Source: JBGPFS01 sp041483455
GTDB taxonomy: Bacteria > Chloroflexota > Limnocylindria > Limnocylindrales > CSP1-4
NCBI GenBank assembly: GCA_041483455.1
Contig: JBGPFS010000006.1
Location: forward strand, 1 to 31,715
Direction: 5' to 3'
Length of the DNA: 31,715 nucleotides
Every line of letters begins with the position of its first letter. Positions within the stretch are counted from its first letter, which is position 1. Positions 12,420-19,057 of this stretch are shown here, piece by piece. A program made the position numbers and the translations under genes. Under the pieces are notes generated by a model. The model had not been told where the DNA came from. It saw only the letters and a list, made by a program, of their open reading frames with translations, and did no database searches.

Positions 12420-13817
12420 TCAGTTCTTCGGGTCGCCGTCACCGGCCTGGATCAGGCCGAGGGCGCCGCGCCCGACGAAGTTGAAGGCGTGGGTGACGAT
12501 CGGGTAGAGGCCGTCCTCGGCGGTCGCGAACTCGACGATCGCACCCTGGGCCGGCGACAGGTCGACGGCCTGCGAGCCGAAGTGGCCCGGGTTGTCGGTC
12601 GTGAGCTCGATCCCCTCCTTGATCACCCGATCGAAGATCGTCCCGACGATGTGGAACGAGGAGTCGATGTCCGGGCCGGCGTCGAGGATGAAGATCCGGA
12701 CCTTCTGGCCGGTGCCGACCTTGATCGGGTTGTCCTTGTACTGGTTGGCGATCCCGTTGAAGACGACCCAGTCCGGCGACGGTGCGCCGGCGGACGCGCT
12801 GGCCAGCGAGGCCGGCTTGCCCTGGCCGTCGAAGTACCACTCGCTCTGGACGATGAAGAACTCCTTGTCGACCTTGCCGAAGCCGCCCTTCGGATCGACG
12901 ATGACCATCCCGTACATCCCGTTGGCGATGTGGTGGAGGGCCGGGGCGGTCCCGCAGTGGTACATCCACACGCCGGCGTAGTCGGCGTGCCACTCGTAGA
13001 GCTTCTCCTCCCCGGGCTTGATCGAGGTCATCTCGTCGTTCCAGGCGACCTGGCTGGCGTGGAAGTCGACGCTGTGCGAGAGCTGGTTCGTGGCCGGGTT
13101 CTTGAGGTGGATCCGGACCGTGTCGCCGAGCTTGACCCGGATGACCGGGCCGGGCACCTGCCCGTTGAACGTCCAGACCGCGATGACGTAGCCCGGGGCC
13201 ACGGTCATCGGCTTCTCCTGGACGACCAGGTCGATGTCGTGCACGGTGCCGTCGAGGGCCGCCGGCGCGGTCGGATCGCGGGGCTCGTAGGCGGGGGCGT
13301 TCGGGTCGGGCGAGGGCAGGGCCGCGCCGGGGCCGCCGTGGCTGTCGCCGCCAGAGCCGCCGCTCGACGCCTGGCCGCCGACGGTGACCGCGCCCTTCAT
13401 CCCGGCGTCGGCGTGACCCGGGACGGAGCAGATGAACGTGACCCCGCCGACGGGGACCGCCACCGTGCCGGTGCCGGTGGCGCCTGGCTGGGCGACGATC
13501 TTCGTGCCGTCGGCGAAGGTCATGTCGTGCTGGACGGTGCCGGTGTTCTTGAAGCTGACCGAGTAGCTGCCAGCCTTCGCGACCTCGACCGAGCTCGGCT
13601 TGAAGCCGAGGTCGAACGCCTCGACGGCGATCGAGCCGACGATCTCACCGGCCGGACCCGCGGGCGGTGCGGCGCTGGCCCCGGTGACCTGGCCCGCGGG
13701 TGCGGCGCTGGCGGGCGCGTACGTCCAGGTGGAGACGGTTCCCGCCGAGCACCCGATCGGGATGAGCATCGCGAGCGCGACCACGATCGCGATCCGGAGG
13801 GCGCCGAGTGATCGCAT
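12420..13817 (-). CDS. nirK: cupredoxin-NirK fusion lipoprotein (copper nitrite reductase-like multicopper protein)
   Basis: 465 aa with lipobox IPIGC (Cys23), so lipid-anchored outside the membrane. Residues about 60-147 form an extra cupredoxin with type-1 copper ligands His97, Cys130, His135, Met140. Residues about 190-460 form the two-domain NirK core. Type-1 ligands there are His248, Cys288, His296, Met301; type-2 ligands His253, His287, His443; the catalytic Asp and His are Asp251 (HSVDFH) and His389 (SFHIVG). All residues needed to reduce nitrite to NO are thus present, and the fused cupredoxin could deliver electrons. An oxidase role is the alternative. The ATG at 13817 has AAGGAAGGG upstream. 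An NsrR-like gene precedes it; no NO reductase is seen in the window. Confidence 0.82.
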   Translation of the reverse strand: MRSLGALRIAIVVALAMLIPIGCSAGTVSTWTYAPASAAPAGQVTGASAAPPAGPAGEIVGSIAVEAFDLGFKPSSVEVAKAGSYSVSFKNTGTVQHDMTFADGTKIVAQPGATGTGTVAVPVGGVTFICSVPGHADAGMKGAVTVGGQASSGGSGGDSHGGPGAALPSPDPNAPAYEPRDPTAPAALDGTVHDIDLVVQEKPMTVAPGYVIAVWTFNGQVPGPVIRVKLGDTVRIHLKNPATNQLSHSVDFHASQVAWNDEMTSIKPGEEKLYEWHADYAGVWMYHCGTAPALHHIANGMYGMVIVDPKGGFGKVDKEFFIVQSEWYFDGQGKPASLASASAGAPSPDWVVFNGIANQYKDNPIKVGTGQKVRIFILDAGPDIDSSFHIVGTIFDRVIKEGIELTTDNPGHFGSQAVDLSPAQGAIVEFATAEDGLYPIVTHAFNFVGRGALGLIQAGDGDPKN

Positions 13818-13885
13818 CGATCCCTTCCTTCTGGAGGCTCCGTCGATCGGGCGGACCGGCGGTGTCGCGCCCGGGGCAGCCGTCG

Positions 13886-13918
13886 CGACAAACACTAAGT
13901 GAATACGTATGTGATAAC
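13886..13918 (-). promoter_or_regulatory. AT-rich promoter/operator region upstream of the nirK-like gene
   Basis: This is the only AT-rich patch in the 197-bp gap before the gene. It contains two adjacent palindromes, CACTAAGTG (13893-13901) and ATACGTAT (13903-13910), and a GTGAATA/GTGATAA direct repeat. TATTCA or TTAGTG could be -10 elements on the minus strand. A binding site for the adjacent Rrf2-type regulator is plausible. Confidence 0.4.
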
Positions 13919-14014
13919 CGGACATCGCGTGCAAGGGAAGGTGCCATTCGGCCCGTTCTTGCTGGGCGAGGTCGGTCGGGGGTCCGGCGGCGGGTCGGTC
14001 GGGTCCGGCGGCCG

Positions 14015-14497
14015 TCAGCCCGAGGATGTGGCGTCAGCGCGGGGATCGGGTGGCTTCAGCCCGGGGTCCGGCGGCCGTGAGCCCGCCACGTCGCTCCGGA
14101 CGACCGAGGCGAGGTCCGCCTGGCCCAGCTCGGCCAGGATCGCGTCCTGGGCGCGGGTGAAGACGTCGTGGACGTCGCAGTGGCCGTCGCTGCCGCACGG
14201 GCTCCCGCGCAGGACGCAGGCGCGCCGCCGGCCGTCGCCCTCGGCCGCCCGGATGATCTCGAGGATCGTGACGCTCTCGGCCGGCCGGGCCAGGCGATAC
14301 CCGCCGGAGCGACCCGGGCGGGCCTCCACGAGGCCGGCCCGGACGAGATCGGTCATCACCTGGGGCAGGAACCGCGGCGGGATGGCCATCCGCTCGGCGA
14401 TCCGCGGCACGGAGAGCAGGCCCTCGCCGTTCGAGCGGGCGAGCGCGATCATCGCGCGGACCGCGTAGTCGCCCTTGTGGGTCAGCTCGAGGCGCAT
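14015..14497 (-). CDS. Rrf2-family transcriptional regulator, NsrR/IscR-like
   Basis: 160 aa. The start MRLELTHKGDYAVRAMIALA and the helix-turn-helix segment SVPRIAERMAIPPRFLPQVMTDLVRAGLVEARPGRSGGYRLAR are typical of Rrf2 proteins (the GxxGGYxLAR wing at about 62-71). Three Cys, Cys94-x6-Cys101-x5-Cys107, are placed like the iron-sulfur ligands of NsrR and IscR. It is therefore probably an Fe-S sensor of NO, redox or iron. Its position upstream of a NirK-like gene favours NO. The Pro-rich C-terminal tail (PPDPGLKPPDPRA) is not conserved in the family. It comes from a nearly exact 22-bp direct repeat (14001-14022 and 14064-14085) that runs past the stop. The start is chosen by family fit and by a -10-like TATCCT 9 nt upstream. 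Confidence 0.87.
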   Translation of the reverse strand: MRLELTHKGDYAVRAMIALARSNGEGLLSVPRIAERMAIPPRFLPQVMTDLVRAGLVEARPGRSGGYRLARPAESVTILEIIRAAEGDGRRRACVLRGSPCGSDGHCDVHDVFTRAQDAILAELGQADLASVVRSDVAGSRPPDPGLKPPDPRADATSSG

Positions 14498-14506
14498 GGT
14501 GGAGCG

Positions 14507-14578
14507 AGGATAGGCGACCGACCCCGAGCCCGCGGGGGCCGTGATACCCGTCGCGGCGGGACCATCGACCCGTATCAC
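14507..14578 (-). promoter_or_regulatory. putative promoter and inverted repeat upstream of the Rrf2 gene
   Basis: TATCCT (minus strand, 14512-14507) ends 9 nt before the ATG, suggesting a leaderless mRNA. Further upstream GTGATAC (14541-14547) and GTATCAC (14572-14578) form a 7-bp inverted repeat with a 24-nt spacer. This could be an operator half-site pair, or chance. Confidence 0.3.
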
Positions 14579-14642
14579 CCCACGTCGATCCGGCCGCCCC
14601 GAGCGCGACCGGACGACCGCCGACCCGCCGAGCGCGGGTCGC

Positions 14643-15848
14643 CTACCGGTAGCCGGTCAGCTCCACGTATGCCTGGCCATCGAGCGGGCGGCCGTTCCGG
14701 GTCGCGGAGACCCGCTGCGAGCCCTCCCAGTAGACGACGCCGGTCGTCGCGCGCGTGTCGAGCTCCTGGGCGGCGACCGTCGGGGTCAGCTCCACGACCA
14801 GGCCTTCACCCGGCAGGGAGATCCGCCAGCCGGCGGGATAGGTCGCGCCGGTCAGCGGGCTCTTCCACGTCCGGTCCGAGGTCACGCTGAAGGCCGACCG
14901 ATCGAGGTGGCGCGTCGCGCCGTCGGCCGCCACGAGCGTCCCGTCGACGAGCGGGTAGGTCCCGTCGCCAGCCCGGACGAGCGAGAAGGTCAGGTCCGTC
15001 CCGTCGGCCAGGTTCACGGCGAACCAGTCCCAGCCACCGCCGCCGATGGCGATGAAGTCGCCCCATTGGTGGTCGAACCAGGCACTCCCGTCGACCTCGA
15101 GGGTCCGACCTTCGAGGTCGAGCGTGCCGGTCGCGGTCAGTGCCGTGCGCGAGTAGTAGTACGACCCGCCGGCCGGCCCGAAGTCGACCCAGCCACCGTC
15201 GCCCTGGAGCGCCGGCGGCTTGGTCGCCGTCAGCCGCAGGTCGAGCCCGAGGCCACCCGGGGCGCCCGCGGTCGCCGCCTCGGCCGGGGTCAGGGCCGCG
15301 GTCAGGCGGTCGGCCCCGAGGGTGCCACTCATCGTCCAGGGCGATCGGGCGGCGGTCGCCGGATCGGTCGGGTCGAGGCCCCGGATCGCGAGGTCGAACC
15401 CGGTCGAGCCGCTCGCGGAGCGGTCGGCGGTCGCGCCGATCTCGCTCCGCTGGGCGTAGTGGAAGGCATCGCCCGCCTCGTCGGTGATGGCGAGGTGGGA
15501 GGCCCACGAGACCGGGAAGTCGCCGCGCTCCGCCCGGAAGATCACGAACTCGAAGCCGTAGTGCGCGCCCGTGGCCCGATCGCGCAGGTGGCCGGTGTAG
15601 TACCACCACTCGGTCAGCCGGTCGTGCGGTCGGTCGTCGGCCGGGAAGGCGACCGGCACCGGATCGGCGGGCCGGCTCGAGGTCGGGGCGGGCGAGGCGA
15701 GCGGCTGGAGCTCCGTCCGCGGATTGGCCAGGATCGGGCCGCCCGAGCAGGCGCCGACCATCAGTGCCACGAACCAGGCCGCGGCGAGCCCGGCGATCGG
15801 GCGGGCTGAGCGTCGCCTGACCGCCCGACGCTCCCGAGTCCGGCTCAT
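14643..15848 (-). CDS. lipocalin-like lipoprotein (CrtC/AttH family)
   Basis: 401 aa. A twin-arginine-rich basic N-terminus and TM stretch end in lipobox MVGAC (Cys34). The mature protein shows CrtC/AttH (hydroxyneurosporene synthase-like) signatures: HDRLTEWWYYTGHL (about 75-88), the FEFVIFRAERGDFPVSWASHLAITD strand set, and WFDHQWGDF near residues 256-264 followed by GGGWDWFAVNLADGTDL. These are double-lipocalin proteins; some hydrate carotenoids, but most lipoprotein members have no proven activity. With no carotenoid genes in the window, binding or modification of an exported lipid is more likely. The ATG overlaps the MMPL stop by 4 bp, so the two are co-translated. Confidence 0.82.
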   Translation of the reverse strand: MSRTRERRAVRRRSARPIAGLAAAWFVALMVGACSGGPILANPRTELQPLASPAPTSSRPADPVPVAFPADDRPHDRLTEWWYYTGHLRDRATGAHYGFEFVIFRAERGDFPVSWASHLAITDEAGDAFHYAQRSEIGATADRSASGSTGFDLAIRGLDPTDPATAARSPWTMSGTLGADRLTAALTPAEAATAGAPGGLGLDLRLTATKPPALQGDGGWVDFGPAGGSYYYSRTALTATGTLDLEGRTLEVDGSAWFDHQWGDFIAIGGGGWDWFAVNLADGTDLTFSLVRAGDGTYPLVDGTLVAADGATRHLDRSAFSVTSDRTWKSPLTGATYPAGWRISLPGEGLVVELTPTVAAQELDTRATTGVVYWEGSQRVSATRNGRPLDGQAYVELTGYR

Positions 15849-18238
15849 CGCGCCCCGCCCCCGCCCCAGCGCCCGCCCCCGACCTCGAGCTCGCCTTCGA
15901 TCTGGGCCTCGATCGCCGCCTCCGAGCGCGGCAGCCGGGTCGAGACGAACCGCTCCAGGCGGGCCGGCAACCACCAGTTCCAGGAGCCGAGGAGGCGCAT
16001 CGTGGCCGGCACCAGGAGGGCCCGGACGACGGTCGCGTCGAGGGCGACCGCGATGGCCACCCCGAGCCCGACGGCCTTGATGAGGACGATGTCCGCAAAG
16101 GCGAACGAACCCGCTACGACGACCACGATCAGCGCGGCCGAGGTGACGATCCGGCCACTCCGCTCGAGCCCGCGGGCGACGGCCTCCTGGTTGTCGCCGG
16201 TCCGGTCCCAGGCCTCCTTCATCCGGGTGAGCAGGAAGACCTCGTAGTCCATCGACAGGCCGAACAGGATGCAGAAGAGGATGACCGGGAGGGTCGTCTC
16301 GACGAAGCCGAGCGGCCGGAACCCGAGGACCGCCGAGAGGTTGCCGTCCTGGAAGATCCAGACCAGCGCCCCGAAGCTGGCGACGATCGACAGGGCGTTC
16401 ATCACCAGGGCCTTCGCGGGCAGGATCACCGAGCGCAGGAGCAGGAACAGGACGAGGTACGTGGTCACCAGGATGAACGCGGCCGTCCGCGGGAAGTCCG
16501 CCCCGATCCGGTCGACGACGTCGACGACGTTCGCCGCGCCGCCGCCCACGAGCACCGTCATGCCGGCCGGTGGCGCCAGCGGCCCGCCCGCCCGATCGCG
16601 GAGCTGGCCCACGAGCGCCCGCGCCTCGTCCGCGTTCGGGCCGTAGGGCGTGGTGATCGAGAAGACCGTCAGGTCGCCCTTCGTCGTCGTCGCGAGCCGG
16701 GCGGCCACGAGCCGGTCGGGCGGGCCGGCAGCCGAGGCGTACAGGAGCTGGTACTGGGCCTCCGAGATCCGCCGGTCGACGTCCACGAGTGAATCGACCC
16801 GGACCACCCGGGGGTCCACCGCGAGCCGGCGAGAGTAGTCGTAGAGAGCCGCCACGTTGGCCGGATCCGTGGCCGGCCCGGTCGTCCGGATGGCGAGCTG
16901 GAGCGGGTCGAACCGGCCCGCCCCGAAGGCCCGGTCGAGCCGGTCGAAGGCCACCCGCGAGGGCACGTCCGGCGGCAGGATCGTGGCATCCGGCGCGTTG
17001 AGCCGGACGTGCAGGAACGGGGTCCCGAGGAGGAGCAGGATCGCCAGCGTCGGGACGAACACGAGGATCGGGTGATCCATGACCCGCCGGGCCAGGCGAG
17101 CCCACGGCCCGTCGGCCTCGTCGGCCGTCCCGACCCGTCGGACCGACAGAGCATCGAGCCGCGGTCCGACGAGGGACAGGATCGCCGGCAGGAGGGTCAG
17201 CGCTGCGAGGACGGCGATCGCCACGACGATGGCGCCGGCGATCCCGACCGAGCGCAGGATCGTGAACTCGAACAGGATGAGTCCGGTCAGGCCGAAGAGC
17301 ACGGTCAGGCCGCTGAAGAAGACCGCCCGCCCGGCCGTCGCGACGGTCACCCGGATCGCCTCGCCGATCGCCGCCTCCCGGTCCGCCCGGCTCATCGAGC
17401 CGGCCCGGCCACCGGCGGCCCCGGGAGCGCCCCGACCGGCGGCCGGAAGCCGGACCCGGAGCTCCTCGCGGAAGCGGCTGGTCATCAGGAGCGAGTAGTC
17501 GACGCCCAGGCCCAGGCCCAGGAGCGTGGCGATATTCAGGACGAAGATGCTCATCTGGGTCACGCCGGCCACCAGGTACACCAGCGCGAGCGAGACGACC
17601 ACGGCCGCCCCGCCGACCGCGAGCGGGACGCCGGCGGCCACGACCGATCCGAACACGAGGAGGAGGGCGACTCCGGCCAGGGGCAGCGAGATGACCTCGC
17701 TCCGCCGGAGGTCGGATTCGGAGACCGACTGGATGTCGCCGTAGAAGGCCGGTCCGCCCGCGACCGAGACCGCGACGGGACCGGGCGGGAGCCCGGCGAG
17801 CCGGCGCTCGATCGCCGGCAGGGCCGAGGGGGAATCGTCGGGCGCGATGTCGAGCAGGACGACGTCGTAGGCCGTTCGCCCGTCGGCCGCGACCTGGTCC
17901 GGCGCGAGCGTGTGGCTGAGGATCTGGCGAACGTACGGTGCGCCGGTCACGGCGGCTGCGGCGGCCAGCGCCGGCCCCTCGAACTCCGGGCTTCCGGCCG
18001 TGGCGGTCGCGCTGGTGTAGACGAGCACGAAACCGCTCGGCGGCAGGCCCAGCTCCTTCGCCAGGAGCGCCTCGGCCCGCACCGATTCGAGATCGGCCAG
18101 GGTGAACCCACCGGCTCGCAGCGCGCCGGCCGCTCGGGGCGCCAGCGGGACCGCCACGGCCAGCAGTGCCAGCCAGGCGACGATCACCCAGCCGCGACGG
18201 CGATGGACGAAGCGGCCGATCCGCTCGAAGGCGCTCAC
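15845..18238 (-). CDS. MMPL/RND-family transporter
   Basis: 797 aa integral membrane protein with two homologous halves. Each has one TM helix, a large extracytoplasmic domain (about 35-180 and about 410-560) and a five-helix bundle. Asp247-Tyr248 in GLGVDYSLLMTSRF and Asp664-Tyr in GLSMDYEVFLLTRMKEA are the TM4/TM10 proton-relay motifs of MmpL proteins. The family exports lipids or hydrophobic compounds using the proton gradient. No ATPase is needed. The start used is GTG 18238 (VSAFERIGRFVHRRRGWVIV), the standard MMPL start; upstream in this frame there is no ATG, GTG or TTG. The start codon lies in one arm of a 12-bp inverted repeat. It is followed by a coupled lipocalin-like lipoprotein, a likely partner. 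Confidence 0.88.
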   Translation of the reverse strand: MSAFERIGRFVHRRRGWVIVAWLALLAVAVPLAPRAAGALRAGGFTLADLESVRAEALLAKELGLPPSGFVLVYTSATATAGSPEFEGPALAAAAAVTGAPYVRQILSHTLAPDQVAADGRTAYDVVLLDIAPDDSPSALPAIERRLAGLPPGPVAVSVAGGPAFYGDIQSVSESDLRRSEVISLPLAGVALLLVFGSVVAAGVPLAVGGAAVVVSLALVYLVAGVTQMSIFVLNIATLLGLGLGVDYSLLMTSRFREELRVRLPAAGRGAPGAAGGRAGSMSRADREAAIGEAIRVTVATAGRAVFFSGLTVLFGLTGLILFEFTILRSVGIAGAIVVAIAVLAALTLLPAILSLVGPRLDALSVRRVGTADEADGPWARLARRVMDHPILVFVPTLAILLLLGTPFLHVRLNAPDATILPPDVPSRVAFDRLDRAFGAGRFDPLQLAIRTTGPATDPANVAALYDYSRRLAVDPRVVRVDSLVDVDRRISEAQYQLLYASAAGPPDRLVAARLATTTKGDLTVFSITTPYGPNADEARALVGQLRDRAGGPLAPPAGMTVLVGGGAANVVDVVDRIGADFPRTAAFILVTTYLVLFLLLRSVILPAKALVMNALSIVASFGALVWIFQDGNLSAVLGFRPLGFVETTLPVILFCILFGLSMDYEVFLLTRMKEAWDRTGDNQEAVARGLERSGRIVTSAALIVVVVAGSFAFADIVLIKAVGLGVAIAVALDATVVRALLVPATMRLLGSWNWWLPARLERFVSTRLPRSEAAIEAQIEGELEVGGGRWGGGGAR

Positions 18239-18264
18239 GCCGGTCGATCCGCCCGGCGTGAGCG
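18232..18264 (-). promoter_or_regulatory. 12-bp perfect inverted repeat over the MMPL start codon
   Basis: CGCTCACGCCGG (18232-18243) and CCGGCGTGAGCG (18253-18264) are perfect complements with a 9-nt loop. In the mRNA this gives a very stable hairpin whose 3' arm contains the GTG start codon. It could repress translation unless opened by ribosomes on the upstream ORF, or be a DNA operator of TetR/MarR type. Confidence 0.5.
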
Positions 18265-18327
18265 GCCGGATGGCCCGGCCGAACCGCAGGCGGGCACCCG
18301 GAATCGGGCCGCTGGGAGGGGGGCCAT
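18235..18327 (-). CDS. possible 30-aa leader ORF of the MMPL operon
   Basis: ATG 18327 opens a 30-codon ORF (MAPLPAARFRVPACG...) whose TGA overlaps the MMPL GTG (GTGA). A -10-like TACGAT (18339-18334) ends 6 nt before this ATG, so the transcript may begin at it. Ribosomes translating it would unwind the hairpin over the MMPL start. It is not an N-terminal extension of MMPL, since the frames differ. Confidence 0.4.
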   Translation of the reverse strand: MAPLPAARFRVPACGSAGPSGRSRRADRPA

Positions 18328-18410
18328 GCGGTCATCGTACGTCGGCGCTCGTCGGGTCGCGGTCCCTCGGCCGTCGTCGGACCGGCGTTCGAGGGCCATC
18401 CCCCATCTGC

Positions 18411-18416
18411 TACCAT
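18411..18416 (+). promoter_or_regulatory. putative -10 box of the 110-aa membrane protein gene
   Basis: TACCAT lies 38 nt before GTG 18455. TTCGAG at 18388-18393 would be a weak -35 with a 17-nt spacer. Confidence 0.25.
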
Positions 18417-18454
18417 CCGCCCGATCGACCCCCACCCGCCGAGGGCTCGCGCCG

Positions 18455-18787
18455 GTGAACCTGCTTCTCGCTCCGTTCCAGGGCCCGCTCCAGTTCGCCA
18501 TCTTCGCCCTCGCGATCGCGATCGCCGGCGGGATGGTCTTCCTGCTCGCGCGGGCCGCGATGACGCCCGAGGACCGCTCGTCGGGCTTCGCCCGGGCCGT
18601 GACGAACGTGAACGCGAAGTTCCTGTTCGCGTTCCTGTTCATCGGCTGGGCGGTCGTCTTCGGCGTCGCGCTGCAGGTCGTGCCCCACGAGGGCGCGAAC
18701 TCCCCCTATGGCGGGCTGGCCCTCATCGCGATGTTCACCGGCTTCTTCGTGATGATGGGCTTCCTCTGGGCGGTCATCGGGGAGTAG
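18455..18787 (+). CDS. small integral membrane protein, three TM helices (110 aa)
   Basis: It starts with GTG 18455 (MNLLLAPFQGPLQFAIFALA). Hydrophobic helices at about 13-35, 57-77 and 88-108. The first loop is short and charged (TPEDRSSGFARAVTNVNAKF) and the second is VVPHEGANSPYGG. No family recognised and no catalytic motif visible. It stands alone between the MMPL unit (divergent) and kamA, with its own promoter-like sequence. The start is chosen because the N-terminus then enters the first helix directly and the frame before it lacks a better codon. Confidence 0.65.
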   Translation: MNLLLAPFQGPLQFAIFALAIAIAGGMVFLLARAAMTPEDRSSGFARAVTNVNAKFLFAFLFIGWAVVFGVALQVVPHEGANSPYGGLALIAMFTGFFVMMGFLWAVIGE

Positions 18788-18927
18788 CCTCCCGGTCGGC
18801 TGGCGGCCCCAGCCCGCTCTGCCCGCCGCCTCGACGTCCCGGATCGCCGGGGCGTCGCGATTCCAGCCGGACCACGGTCCGATGGCGGGCTCGAACGCTC
18901 GGTCTGGACCGCGACGGCGTCTCCGGG

Positions 18928-18965
18928 TATCATCCAGGGACTTGCAGACTGCATAGACTTTATGC
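18928..18965 (+). promoter_or_regulatory. promoter/operator candidate upstream of kamA with overlapping palindromes
   Basis: TATCAT (18928-18933) and TAGACT (18954-18959) are possible -10 boxes. Two palindromes adjoin: GCAGACTGC (18944-18952) and GCATA-GACTT-TATGC (18951-18965). This is one of few AT-richer stretches here and probably binds a regulator. An in-frame ATG at 18962 lies in the second palindrome but is not preferred as the kamA start. Confidence 0.4.
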
Positions 18966-19057
18966 GTCGCGGGGCGGCTCGCGGTGGCCCTGGCCTGGAC
19001 CGTGACACCCGCCCGACACGCTTCGCCCCGCCCCCGCACACGAGGAGATCCGGCCCG

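Noticed and set aside
14001..14085. 22-bp direct repeats at the end of the Rrf2 gene as a mobile-element footprint or attachment site
   Set aside because: Two short copies only, GC-rich, encoding a Pro-rich tail, with no integrase or target-site signature. More likely local duplication.
14643..18416. Very long minus-strand reading frame (about 1250 codons) spanning the MMPL gene
   Set aside because: Only its C-terminal part is the real lipocalin-like gene. The rest is Arg/Pro/Gly-rich and antiparallel to nothing meaningful, in a shifted frame of the MMPL gene, an effect of high GC content.
18962..19057. Upstream ATG at 18962 as the start of lysine 2,3-aminomutase
   Set aside because: The extra 32 residues are Arg/Pro/Gly-rich and unlike KamA. 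ATG 19058 has GAGGAG upstream and the earlier ATG lies in a palindrome.
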